This document shows positions 14,629 to 22,573 of a stretch of DNA of 64,000 nucleotides, piece after piece. Made by a program: the position numbers and the translations under genes. The DNA is from Lysinibacillus mangiferihumi (GTDB lineage: Bacteria; Bacillota; Bacilli; Bacillales_A; Planococcaceae). The stretch spans positions 62,001 to 126,000 of the forward strand of contig NZ_PYWM01000004.1 in NCBI RefSeq assembly GCF_003049665.1, given 5' to 3'. The notes beneath the pieces were generated by a model that worked only from the letters and a program-made list of their open reading frames with translations, had not been told where the DNA came from and did not search any database. Each line of letters opens with the position of its first letter. Within the stretch, counting starts at the first letter, position 1.

Positions 14629-14665
14629 GACTCGATTCCTCTTTAGTGGAATCGAGTCTTTTTTT
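14629..14665 (+). terminator. Terminator
   Basis: GACTCGATTCC and GGAATCGAGTC pair perfectly around an 8-base loop and run into TTTTTTT. Confidence 0.9.
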
Positions 14666-14885
14666 ATAGACACTACCGCCAAGCACGACTAAATAATGGG
14701 TCCTTCAACAAATCCTCAAGACGCCTGCCATTTATATTTTTTCATGCACGTCCTCATGCTCACAGTTATAAACGACGACCTCCGTCATGCTATTTTATAA
14801 CCTCCCAACTCATGCAACTCCGAAACGAACTAACCTAGCCCAACCATAAAAGGACAAAATTTAAAAATAAACTATATGAAAACAA

Positions 14886-14913
14886 GGTTTTTAAAACTAG
14901 GTTTTTAAAACTA
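14886..14913. repeat. Two tandem 14-bp units
   Basis: GGTTTTTAAAACTA occurs twice in a row (14886-14899, 14900-14913), 21 bases before the -35 box of the GntR operon. Confidence 0.8.
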
Positions 14914-14934
14914 GGGATAATTACCAACAATAAA

Positions 14935-14963
14935 TTGACAATTTAATTGCTACGTTGTATGGT
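14935..14963 (+). promoter_or_regulatory. Sigma-A promoter of the GntR/ABC operon
   Basis: TTGACA (14935-14940), 17 bases, TATGGT (14958-14963). Confidence 0.75.
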
Positions 14964-14984
14964 TAGTTACATAAGTAACGAACC
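14961..14984 (+). promoter_or_regulatory. Operator-like palindrome of the GntR repressor
   Basis: GGTTAGTTAC-ATAA-GTAACGAACC is a nearly perfect dyad that overlaps the -10 box, a position fit for repression. By analogy with YtrA-type regulators it is probably the binding site of the GntR protein encoded right after it. Confidence 0.65.
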
Positions 14985-15004
14985 AATTAACTAGGAGGTG
15001 GATT

Positions 15005-15364
15005 GTGATTTATTCGTTAAGCAATGAAAAACCAATCTTCCAGCAAATTCGTGAACGGGTTGAAGATGCCATTCTTGATGGGCAACTACAGTCTGAAGAT
15101 CGCATTCCATCAACCAATGAATTTGCCAAAGAGTATCAAATAAATCCTGCAACGGCAGGCAAGGGTGTGAACGAATTAGTGGAAAAAGGTGTCATTTATA
15201 AAAAACGAGGTGTAGGTATGTTTGTCAGTACGGATGCGCGAAAAATTTTAATTGCTGAACGTAAGGAAAACTTTTTTGCACAACATATTGAACCGTTGAA
15301 AAAAGAGGCGGTACGATTAGGCATCTCTGACGAAGAATTACAAAATATGTTACAGAGGGGATAA
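15005..15364 (+). CDS. GntR family regulator, YtrA subfamily
   Basis: A 119-residue protein read from GTG 15005, behind AGGAGGTG. The N-terminal winged helix (PIFQQIRERVEDAILDGQLQ, then EYQINPATAGKGVNELVEKG) is GntR type, and the short C-terminal tail without a ligand domain marks the YtrA subfamily. Such repressors sit at the head of ABC transporter operons that answer to cell-wall antibiotics or other stress. The gene is followed after three bases by the ATPase and preceded by a dyad overlapping the promoter, so autoregulation is likely. Confidence 0.9.
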   Translation: MIYSLSNEKPIFQQIRERVEDAILDGQLQSEDRIPSTNEFAKEYQINPATAGKGVNELVEKGVIYKKRGVGMFVSTDARKILIAERKENFFAQHIEPLKKEAVRLGISDEELQNMLQRG

Positions 15365-15367
15365 TTT

Positions 15368-16234
15368 ATGAAGATTGATGTGAGAAATGTTAGCAAATTG
15401 TATAAACAGAAACATGCTTTAAAAAATGTGTCTTTTACGATTGAAGGGCCAAAAATCATCGGTTTTTTAGGTCATAATGGCGCTGGTAAAACAACATTTT
15501 TAAATTTATTAGCAGGGCTTATTCCTGCAACTGAAGGGCATATACGTATCAATGGCGAGAATGTTTTCAATGCCCCTGCTATACTGCGTAACATTTGTTT
15601 CGTTGCAGAGAGTGGCAATTTTCAAGAAGATATGACGATCGCACAATGTTTAAAGGCTAATCGTTTTTTCTATCCAAAGTGGGATGAACAGCTTGCAAAT
15701 GAGCTTCTTCAAGTGTTTGCCCTTAATCCAAAAGATAAAGTGCGCAATTTATCGAAAGGGATGGTATCTGCACTTGGTATTATTACAGGGTTTGCTAGTC
15801 ATGCTGCAATTACCATTTTCGATGAGCCCTATATTGGATTAGACGTAGCTGCCCGCAATACATTTTATGATTTATTAATTGATCAACAAATAGAACATCC
15901 AAGGCTATTCCTTTTATCGACGCATTTAATAGATGAAGCTAGTGAATTGTTTGAAGAAATCCTTATTCTGCAAGAAGGTGAGTTATTGCTGCAAAAAACG
16001 GCGGAGCAATGGGATCAGTATATTGTTGCAGTAAAAGGAAATGCTCAAGATGTTGAACGCGCAATACTAGACTTAGAAGTCATTTACAAGCATATTTTTA
16101 TGCATGATATGACGGCCGTTGTCTATGCCAAAGGTCGTGCAATCGAAGGTGAAAATATTACATTAGAAAATGTATCTTTACAAGACCTGTTAGTGTATTT
16201 AAGTAAACAGCAGAAAGAGAGGTTAGTAAAATGA
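15368..16234 (+). CDS. ABC transporter ATP-binding protein (YtrB type)
   Basis: A 288-residue protein. Walker A is GHNGAGKTT (about residues 35-43), the Q-loop region follows RNICFVAES, the signature is degenerate (NLSKGMVSALGII instead of LSGGQ), and Walker B is AITIFDEP. The C-terminal 70 residues hold an extension typical of ABC-2 exporters. It overlaps the permease gene by four bases, so the two should form one complex. The weak signature sequence occurs in YtrB-like ATPases too. The exported substrate is unknown; protection against a cell-envelope antibiotic is a reasonable guess. Confidence 0.88.
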   Translation: MKIDVRNVSKLYKQKHALKNVSFTIEGPKIIGFLGHNGAGKTTFLNLLAGLIPATEGHIRINGENVFNAPAILRNICFVAESGNFQEDMTIAQCLKANRFFYPKWDEQLANELLQVFALNPKDKVRNLSKGMVSALGIITGFASHAAITIFDEPYIGLDVAARNTFYDLLIDQQIEHPRLFLLSTHLIDEASELFEEILILQEGELLLQKTAEQWDQYIVAVKGNAQDVERAILDLEVIYKHIFMHDMTAVVYAKGRAIEGENITLENVSLQDLLVYLSKQQKERLVK

Positions 16235-16926
16235 AAACAGTACAAGGTAGCTTATATGTATTTTTTCAAAGCTATAAAAAAAGTAATATTATTTTTTGGT
16301 GCATTTTGTTTGCCATTGTCCTACTGTCATTTTTTATCGATACCTTTTTTGGGCAATATATTACTTTTGCTATGACCATCTCTATACCTGTCTATATTTT
16401 TTATAGTACGATGGGGGCTAAAATTTTAAATAAAACATTGCCTTATTTTTTAAAGCTTGGCTTAAGCCGTATGCAGTATGTTTGGAACGTAGGCTTATTT
16501 TTCATCGTTTGGAGCCTTATTGGTGCATTTATAATTGCCTGTACACACAAAATGATTTCCTTCGTCTCAAATCTATTAGATTATCAAAATATGGTAATTA
16601 TTCACCCTCTATTCTTTTTTAGCAGTTCGGATTCATTTTTTCTAACAATGGCGATAGATACTGTGTTACTACTACTTTGTTTAATCTCAAGCCTGCTTTT
16701 AAATGTCGTCTTTTATCGCTTCGGCACATTAGGTGGCTACAGTTTTATTGGTGTAATGGCTTTGATTCCGATAATGATGGTAATTTTCGGATGGTACTCG
16801 CCACTTTTGGTGACATTATCGAAAGCATCCACTTTGCAAATAATCAGTAGCTTACTAGGTATGATTATTATCATTTATATTGTCATCTCAAGTGCATTAC
16901 GAAAAGCTCCTGCAATGCCATCATAA
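16231..16926 (+). CDS. ABC-2 type membrane protein of the GntR operon
   Basis: A 231-residue protein with six predicted membrane helices, for example NIIFWCILFAIVLLSFFI and LLLLCLISSLLLNVVFYRF, and no other domain. Position and overlap with the ATPase make it the membrane partner. The last helices are followed by a short basic tail (LRKAPAMPS). Sequence alone does not show what it moves. The operon seems to end at the hairpin 17021-17064. Confidence 0.82.
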   Translation: MKTVQGSLYVFFQSYKKSNIIFWCILFAIVLLSFFIDTFFGQYITFAMTISIPVYIFYSTMGAKILNKTLPYFLKLGLSRMQYVWNVGLFFIVWSLIGAFIIACTHKMISFVSNLLDYQNMVIIHPLFFFSSSDSFFLTMAIDTVLLLLCLISSLLLNVVFYRFGTLGGYSFIGVMALIPIMMVIFGWYSPLLVTLSKASTLQIISSLLGMIIIIYIVISSALRKAPAMPS

Positions 16927-16963
16927 AACCTTGAAGGGATCGACAAAATGAAAAAAGGTAGAC

Positions 16964-16999
16964 GGTGCCTGTCACTCAAACAATTTTGAATTCTTTTTT
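16964..16999. repeat. Dispersed repeat GGTGCCTGTCACTCAAACAA
   Basis: The words GTGCCTG(T/A)CACTCAAACAA and (C)AGAATTGTTT recur at 49230-49263 and, rearranged, at 52166-52186 and 52326-52352. Here only the right half of the full palindrome is present. Confidence 0.65.
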
Positions 17000-17020
17000 A
17001 ATTCATATAAATATAAAAAC

Positions 17021-17064
17021 AAAGGATAGTTCTCGCCAATAGCTTGGCTTCAGAACTATCCTTT
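17021..17064 (+). terminator. Terminator of the GntR/ABC operon
   Basis: AAAGGATAGTTCT and AGAACTATCCTTT pair perfectly around an 18-base loop. The T-run is weak (ATTCG after the stem). Confidence 0.75.
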
Positions 17065-17341
17065 ATTCGTCTTCATGAAACTTTTATTTAACAGCTGGAT
17101 TTTCATTTCTTTTGCTGTATACGTCGTGAAAATATTCGTAAATTGACAAATAGCCTAAATCCCTTTTTTACTTTTCACCATAATACTTTTTCAATTTAAC
17201 ATCACACGGGCAAGAAAATTCATGCTATTGGGGCGTTTAAGAGATTTAACTAGCCCTTAATAGGCATACAAATAGACCATTTAGTCTTACATCTCATATG
17301 TTAATTATGAACCACAACTTATCAAAACAGGAGGTAATAAC
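17065..17341. other. Upstream region of the coat gene
   Basis: GGCATACAAATAG at about 17261-17273 resembles mother-cell sporulation -10 elements (SigK or SigE type), fitting a coat gene, but the -35 is not clear. Nothing else is recognised. Confidence 0.35.
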
Positions 17342-17668
17342 ATGTTTAATCGTAAGCGTCACCATGGAAGAGGACCACAATGCTGCCCACCACAAACAAT
17401 GCCAACACAATTTGACCCACCACAATTTTTACCGCCAGAGCAATATGTACGCACAAATTACATTCATACAGTTGTACCACACGTTCAACCTGCACATATT
17501 ACAACAGTGAACAAACATATCATCGATCATCAATACTACTTCCCATGCACGGAGAACGTAGTAAATGAATGCTGTGAAAATCATACACTATGTGGTATGC
17601 CACATAATCACTGCCATATGCCACAACAACACATGGGCCACCATAAACATATGGGTATGGGGTATTAA
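17342..17668 (+). CDS. Spore coat protein, CotD-like
   Basis: A 108-residue protein rich in His, Cys, Pro and Gln, with AGGAGG six bases before the ATG. The conserved middle, TNYIHTVVPHVQPAHITTVN then KHIIDHQYYFPC, matches the CotD family of inner spore coat proteins. The C-terminal part is a His/Met/Cys tail (CGMPHNHCHMPQQHMGHHKH) that could bind metals or be cross-linked in the coat. It should be expressed late in the mother cell. Longer than CotD of B. subtilis (about 75 residues), mostly through the tail. Confidence 0.85.
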   Translation: MFNRKRHHGRGPQCCPPQTMPTQFDPPQFLPPEQYVRTNYIHTVVPHVQPAHITTVNKHIIDHQYYFPCTENVVNECCENHTLCGMPHNHCHMPQQHMGHHKHMGMGY

Positions 17669-17675
17669 TTTGTAT

Positions 17676-17706
17676 GCGATGAGACACTTTATGTCTCATC
17701 GCTTTT
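17676..17706. terminator. Two-way terminator between cotD-like gene and diguanylate cyclase
   Basis: GCGATGAGACA and TGTCTCATCGC pair perfectly around a short loop, with TTTTC on the plus strand. Confidence 0.85.
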
Positions 17707-17721
17707 CTTGGATAGATCACA

Positions 17722-19284
17722 TTATTTTTCGCCTGCTGTTTTTACCTGGTTCCGACCTGCTTGCTTAGCAAGATACAATGCTCCATCTGCCGCTTCAATC
17801 AATGCTTCTGTCGTACTAGCCATTTTAGGATACTCTGCAACTCCCGCTGATAGCGTTACTGGACGACCACAAGGACTGTTCGAATTTGCTAACTGTTGTC
17901 TTAAATTTTCCGCTACAATGGCTGCTTCTTCAACAGTCGTATTAGGTAATAGAATGATAAATTCCTCACCGCCATAACGACAACAAATATCGTTTTCACG
18001 TGCCACTGCCTTCATTTTTTTGGCTAAATATTGTAATACTTTATCTCCCACTGCATGGCCATAGGTATCGTTGACGCTCTTGAAATGATCCAAATCCAGT
18101 AAAATAATTGAATGCATCAATTGATTTTTCTCCCATTCTGATAGCGTAGCATCCATTGTTCGTCGGTTTGTGACCCCAGTTAAAGGGTCGGTTGTCGACT
18201 GATCTTTAAAATAGGAAACTTGCCCTTGCAAAAAGGACAAACTTCGAATAAGTGCACTCTTTAAATAATATGCTTCAAAATACCAACTGCGTACGGACTT
18301 TAACCCTTCAACACTTCTCGAATCTAAGCTCTCTTCTGTTAATGTTGCCAACTGCTGCAACGGGCGGGCAATTCGCGCTGCGGTCCATAGTAAAACAAAA
18401 ATCGACAAAAGCATAAGCGGTATTGCATTAATTGCTACTTCCTGTACTCGATCAAACGAAGGCTCTAGCGCTACTTCTAATGGTCGTTGAGAAATGACAC
18501 CCCAACCAGTTATCGGTACTGAACTATATCCAGCCAACATTTCAATATTTTTAGTATTCGTGACTAGTTGTGCACCATTTTTTCCTGATACAACTGCTTT
18601 CACTGCTTTATTGTCCATTACAATATCATTGATGCGACTTGGATCTTGATGGTAGATAATACGTCCATCTGCATCTACTACAAACACATAAGAACCGTCA
18701 TTATAATAATGCTCCCCTAACAGCAAATTAAATACATTATGTTCTTTTAAATAAATTGTACCTGCTACCATTCCTAAGTATTCGTTCTGCGCTGAAAATA
18801 TAGGATACGAGATAAAAATAATTAGTCTCCCTGTAATCCCTTTATACGGTTTCGATACGAGAGGCGTTTTTTTGGATAACGCCTCTTTCCCTCCTACAGA
18901 GGTCAAATACTTTCCTTTTACATCTACAGAAGGTGGTGAAACTGACAGTACTAGACCATCCGCATTCGACACTATAACGGAGTTAAACATATTATTTTGC
19001 ATTTTCAATCGGTCTGTTTCTTTATCCAATGCTGCGTCATCGTTCATAATTGATTCCATATGACCTGCGCTGTAACCTAAAATTTGAAAGGCTTCTTCTA
19101 AGTAGGCGCTTGCGGTAGTTGCCAATTTTTGAGCATATACACGATTTGTTTCAAGTGAATTTTCCTTGATGGAATCCACATTCATACGATAGCCGCTCCA
19201 TATACTACCGATGCTTGTGAAAAAAAACGCTGCCATTGCTAAACCCATTATTAAATGCTTTAGCCTTAACTGTCTTGATTTCAT
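17722..19284 (-). CDS. Membrane diguanylate cyclase with Cache sensor
   Basis: A 520-residue protein: membrane helix near residues 12-30, an outside double-Cache-like sensor domain (VSNADGLVLSVSP, FVVDADGRIIYHQDPSRI), a second helix about 288-305, then a HAMP-like linker and a GGDEF domain from about residue 365 (DPLTGVTNRR, IILLDLDHFKSVNDTYGHAV, RYGGEEFIILLP). The active-site motif is GGEEF, so synthesis of c-di-GMP from two GTP is expected. REND, five residues before GGEEF, is a product-inhibition I-site. It has its own promoter region of over 400 bases and a shared terminator. Confidence 0.93.
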   Translation of the reverse strand: MKSRQLRLKHLIMGLAMAAFFFTSIGSIWSGYRMNVDSIKENSLETNRVYAQKLATTASAYLEEAFQILGYSAGHMESIMNDDAALDKETDRLKMQNNMFNSVIVSNADGLVLSVSPPSVDVKGKYLTSVGGKEALSKKTPLVSKPYKGITGRLIIFISYPIFSAQNEYLGMVAGTIYLKEHNVFNLLLGEHYYNDGSYVFVVDADGRIIYHQDPSRINDIVMDNKAVKAVVSGKNGAQLVTNTKNIEMLAGYSSVPITGWGVISQRPLEVALEPSFDRVQEVAINAIPLMLLSIFVLLWTAARIARPLQQLATLTEESLDSRSVEGLKSVRSWYFEAYYLKSALIRSLSFLQGQVSYFKDQSTTDPLTGVTNRRTMDATLSEWEKNQLMHSIILLDLDHFKSVNDTYGHAVGDKVLQYLAKKMKAVARENDICCRYGGEEFIILLPNTTVEEAAIVAENLRQQLANSNSPCGRPVTLSAGVAEYPKMASTTEALIEAADGALYLAKQAGRNQVKTAGEK

Positions 19285-19718
19285 TGTCTTCTTTTACTCC
19301 TATTTATGTATTTTGACTAGCTATTACTTAAGTTAAAAGACGCATATCTCTTAATCTATTAAAACACCTATATCATTTTATTTTACAATTTATTTGTATA
19401 TATTTAAAGTTATTGTAAAAGCAACATTGTCAAAGGCCTATATAATTATTGAAAAGTAAAACTTTTTTCATAATTTGGACATAAAAAATTACTATAACCT
19501 TAGTTATAAATTTTATTGTCAGTATATTTTTGTATTTTTTAATAAGTATTTGCTGCTTCCTATTGGAATTGCCAGATAAGAGCTGCATTTTCCCCTTTCG
19601 TCGGCACTTATCATTCAATTATATAATACTCCCTTGATTATTTGCGGGAAAAATCTCATTGAAAAAGTAAACGCAAAAAAGACTATTTACAATCATCATT
19701 GCAAATAGTCTCTTTCTA
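19285..19718. other. Long AT-rich leader of the diguanylate cyclase
   Basis: No convincing gene; a 62-codon frame at 19430-19618 lacks coding character. A possible minus-strand promoter lies near 19620-19660 (TATTATATAAT), which would give a leader of over 300 bases starting with GCCGACGAAAGGGG. No known riboswitch was recognised in it. The terminator of the padR gene is at its right end. Confidence 0.4.
19680..19714 (-). terminator. Terminator of the YhgE-PadR operon
   Basis: AGACTATTT and AAATAGTCT flank a 14-base loop. On the minus strand the hairpin is followed by CTTTTTTGCG. Confidence 0.75.
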
Positions 19719-20258
19719 TTATATTTCTCCTTTTCGTACATGCTCAATTAATCTTTCTAGGTATTGTATGGAGCCCTGTATTCTAAAATTCGCATAATCG
19801 CTAACAAATTCAGCCAGCACTTCTACTCCTGGTTTCATAAACTGTTGTCTATCTGAATTAAAGAGATTGTCCCATTTCGAATGCATCGCGTTTACCTTTT
19901 TTTCTAAAATATGAATAACCCGATCGCGGTCAACATGTTTGATATTGGCTAAACCAATAACCATATCACCTATTGTGTTTGCATTTTCAAGCGATTTATA
20001 AATCTTTTTTGGCAAGGCTTCGCGTCCTTTTTCCGTTATAGCAAAAACGTGCTTATCTGGTCGATTATCTTCTTTTATAACTTCTTTCGTCTCAATTAGT
20101 CCTTGCTTCGCTAACGATTCAAAATGATAGTATAACTTACTTTCCGTCAAACCATTAATTGAGTCAAGAGACTGTAATTCAGAAATTTGTTTTTTTAAAT
20201 TATAAGGATAATTATCTTCTTCCATAAGCTTGCTAAGAATGAAAATTTGAATTGCCAT
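19719..20258 (-). CDS. PadR family transcription regulator
   Basis: A 179-residue protein: PadR-type winged helix at the N-terminus (LYYHFESLAKQGLIETKEVI, with the helix SLDSINGLTESKLYYH before it) and a C-terminal helical dimerisation part of about 80 residues. The start MAIQIFILSKLMEEDNYPYN is typical. It follows the YhgE-like gene by 87 bases in the same direction, so it probably controls that transporter and itself. A palindrome before the first gene of the pair is a possible binding site. Confidence 0.88.
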   Translation of the reverse strand: MAIQIFILSKLMEEDNYPYNLKKQISELQSLDSINGLTESKLYYHFESLAKQGLIETKEVIKEDNRPDKHVFAITEKGREALPKKIYKSLENANTIGDMVIGLANIKHVDRDRVIHILEKKVNAMHSKWDNLFNSDRQQFMKPGVEVLAEFVSDYANFRIQGSIQYLERLIEHVRKGEI

Positions 20259-20345
20259 TATGTCAGCTCCTTAGGCAAATATTAGTTCCATTTTATCAAA
20301 ACTAATGATTTACTTCATCAGAATTTTAAGCACTTATTTCTTTGC

Positions 20346-21494
20346 TTATTTTTCTACAGTTATTGGTAGTGGTTTATGAAGCATCCAAACGATCAGCACA
20401 TTTATAACCATCGCTACAAATCCAACTGTTGTTAATCCTAAAATAAAAGGTGTGGCACTAATACTACCAAAAATATTGCTAAAGTATGCTTGAACGGAAT
20501 AATACATTGGTGAAATATGGCTAATCCACTCATACGGTAAATACATCATTTCACGAGATATTGTTGCACCGTTAGCGATTGTCTGAATTAATAAAATTGG
20601 AATGTTTAAAATCATTCCCGCTTCCCCAATTAATAATACAACAACCGCATTGAAGTTAAAGCATGCCCAATAAATCAAAATTTGTTGTCCTAATATTTGG
20701 AAAAATACATCCATTCCTGATAAATCATTGATAGCAAATGACATGCCCGTTGAAACGAGCCCAGCCAAAATACCAATGAGTATCGCTGTTAATTGCATAT
20801 AAACGAATAAACGTGTTTTCGTTGCTTTCCCACGATTTGCTTTCAACGCTCCTACTAATTGCATGGCGCCAATCATAGCACCTACATACAGCGCCATCGT
20901 TAAGAACATTGGCAGCATATTGTTATGCATACCGTCTGGCACATCATTAATTGTCTCGATATTTCCTACATAGCTATTTTCAATTTGCTCTGCTAATTTG
21001 GCTGCTTGCTCTTGTGGTAAATGTAAGTTCATTAAAATCCCTTGCGCTGTTTGTTGTGAAAACTGTGCACTTAGTTGCTCATTTAGTTGCATAACAATTT
21101 GTTGCATAGAGGACGATACAGCGGTTGCACTTGCTTCGTTAATGGAGAAATCAATGCTTGATGAAACATCTCCTTTTTGTAAATCAGCAGAAAATGTCTC
21201 TGGAATGTGAACGACTAACGCTAAGTCGTTTTTCTCTAACTCTTTTAATGCCTCTTTATTAGTAATATCTGTTTCAATATCCTTAAATGGAAGCTGTTCA
21301 GTTAAGCTATCAGCTATTTGGGCACCATATTCCCCTTTATCATCATTAATAATCGCAATTGGTAATGCATCAATATTGCCTGGTATCGCTGTGTAACCTG
21401 GTAGGAAGATACCCAACATACATACAGCATAAAAGATCCCCATAAAAATAGAGCCCTTGGCACCTTTCGTTTTTAAAAATTCTTTAAACTTCAT
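20346..21494 (-). CDS. YhgE/Pip-like membrane protein (ABC-2 type)
   Basis: A 382-residue protein: N-terminal membrane helix (about 16-33), an outside domain starting LPIAIINDDKGEYGAQIADS, then five helices from about residue 195 with LPMFLTMALYVGAMIGAMQL. The N-terminal strand P-I-A-I-I-N-D-D-K-G is the mark of the YhgE/Pip family, whose members act as phage receptors or as parts of export systems. It is short for the family (many have over 600 residues) and lacks the long coiled-coil part. Paired with a PadR gene, a common arrangement for drug- or envelope-stress transporters. Confidence 0.82.
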   Translation of the reverse strand: MKFKEFLKTKGAKGSIFMGIFYAVCMLGIFLPGYTAIPGNIDALPIAIINDDKGEYGAQIADSLTEQLPFKDIETDITNKEALKELEKNDLALVVHIPETFSADLQKGDVSSSIDFSINEASATAVSSSMQQIVMQLNEQLSAQFSQQTAQGILMNLHLPQEQAAKLAEQIENSYVGNIETINDVPDGMHNNMLPMFLTMALYVGAMIGAMQLVGALKANRGKATKTRLFVYMQLTAILIGILAGLVSTGMSFAINDLSGMDVFFQILGQQILIYWACFNFNAVVVLLIGEAGMILNIPILLIQTIANGATISREMMYLPYEWISHISPMYYSVQAYFSNIFGSISATPFILGLTTVGFVAMVINVLIVWMLHKPLPITVEK

Positions 21495-21547
21495 TTAATT
21501 AGTACTTCCTTTCTACGAACACCTAGTCTATTTATAATCTAAACAAA

Positions 21548-21576
21548 GTAGTTTAATTTAAGTAGTTTAATTAAAC
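21548..21576 (-). promoter_or_regulatory. Operator-like palindrome and direct repeats before yhgE
   Basis: GTAGTTTAATT occurs twice (21548-21558 and 21562-21572), and the second copy runs into the perfect palindrome GTTTAATTAAAC (21565-21576). A PadR-type regulator is the natural candidate for binding here. Confidence 0.5.
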
Positions 21577-21723
21577 CGTGAGTGTAATTCTACAAAAATA
21601 CTGTTTACTTTGCAATAAATACATATAGCCGACTATCATTAATTTTTATTTTTTGTCCAAACTGTGAAGTAGAAAATGGCATGTTATCAACATTACAAAA
21701 AGTTAAACACACATTGCGCAACA

Positions 21724-21760
21724 AAAAAGCATTGCAGTTAAAAACTGCAATGCTTTTTAT
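21724..21760 (-). terminator. Terminator of the kinase-like gene
   Basis: AAAAAGCATTGCAGTT and AACTGCAATGCTTTTT are perfect complements around AAA. Confidence 0.85.
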
Positions 21761-21781
21761 AGTGTATAGCCCCCATAGGCA

Positions 21782-22381
21782 TTACCTATTCATCTCGTTA
21801 AATAAATCATAGCCATAAAATAAAAATTTTAATTTTACTTTTATAATACATTGTTCAATTCTTCTATTTTTTTCTTCTTCCGAATACTCCATTGGCATTT
21901 TTACACAAACACCTAAATCAATCCACTTGATTATTTCTTGTTCTTTATCCCAATAGATATGTTCTAGTTTAAAATCAAAATCATATCGATTGACACTCAT
22001 CATTTCCTTTTTGGCTTTAATCAATTGATTAAGAATTTTTCTTAATTCTTCAAGACTTATACCCTCTTTTAGCATCTCTAAAAGCGTTTTACCCTTTGCT
22101 TTTTCTATAAATAAATAATCTCTTTTTTTATATGCGAACATCTTAGGAAAATATGGACTATCATGTAACTCTAACAAAGCACAAATATCATTATCGCCTT
22201 TTCCGTCTGGTAATAACTTCTTTAATATAATTTCTTGTTCTTTATCCTCAAAAACAATGGAACGTCTTCTAGAATTTTGTATAATTTTCACATCTTTATT
22301 TAATACTCTTTTAAAGTTATATAAGTAAATTGAATTCTTACTTTCTTTCGGTAGCTTATGAAAAAATTTTGTTATTTGCAC
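21782..22381 (-). CDS. Protein-kinase-like fold protein, unknown target
   Basis: A 199-residue protein started at GTG 22381, eight bases after AAAGGAG; the longer frame upstream has no such site. An N-lobe-like part has IVFEDKEQEIILKKLLPDGK, a hinge YLFIEKAKGKTLLEML is strongly kinase-like, and the catalytic area reads YDFDFKLEHIYWDKEQEIIK then WIDLG. The normal H-R-D and D-F-G motifs appear as D-F-K-L-E-H and I-D-L-G, close to bacterial YrzF/RIO- or APH-like kinases. Catalysis is possible but not assured. No operon partner. Confidence 0.6.
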   Translation of the reverse strand: MQITKFFHKLPKESKNSIYLYNFKRVLNKDVKIIQNSRRRSIVFEDKEQEIILKKLLPDGKGDNDICALLELHDSPYFPKMFAYKKRDYLFIEKAKGKTLLEMLKEGISLEELRKILNQLIKAKKEMMSVNRYDFDFKLEHIYWDKEQEIIKWIDLGVCVKMPMEYSEEEKNRRIEQCIIKVKLKFLFYGYDLFNEMNR

Positions 22382-22531
22382 AGTCAATGCTCCTTTCATC
22401 CATAAAAAAATTTTAAAAAATATTTGCTTATTATTCAATAATTTACAAAAATGTTTTTTAAAAATAATTAAAAATTTAGGAGTGTCAAAATAGCTGTGGA
22501 CAATTTGTGGGCTTGACAAAAGGATTTGTGG

Positions 22532-22572
22532 GCAAAAAAAACGTTGGAGCCCATGAGCTCCAACGTTTTTTG
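22532..22572 (-). terminator. Terminator of glnRA
   Basis: AAAAAACGTTGGAGC and GCTCCAACGTTTTTT surround CCATGA, a perfect stem with a T-run in the glnA direction. Confidence 0.9.
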
Positions 22573-22573
22573 A

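Larger units (their letters stand above)
14478..15004. other. Intergenic region ahead of the GntR operon
   Basis: No gene recognised. It contains a terminator at 14629-14665, two tandem copies of GGTTTTTAAAACTA (14886-14913), and the promoter and operator of the GntR operon at its right end. Confidence 0.5.
21495..21781. other. Promoter region of the YhgE-PadR operon and 3' region of the kinase-like gene
   Basis: Holds the palindrome and direct repeats at 21548-21576 and a hairpin near 21722-21760 (AAAAAGCATTGCAGTT / AACTGCAATGCTTTTT), which is the terminator of the kinase-like gene or works in both directions. Confidence 0.6.

Noticed and set aside
17298-17510. Plus-strand frame overlapping the cotD-like gene
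   Set aside because: Shadow of the coat gene in another frame; the coat gene has the ribosome binding site and family match.
19430-19618. 62-codon minus-strand frame before the diguanylate cyclase gene
   Set aside because: Very AT-rich Lys/Ile/Asn composition, no ribosome binding site, and it crosses the likely leader of the cyclase gene.
19540-19640. c-di-GMP riboswitch before the GGDEF gene
   Set aside because: The conserved GEMM-I or GEMM-II core sequences could not be found.
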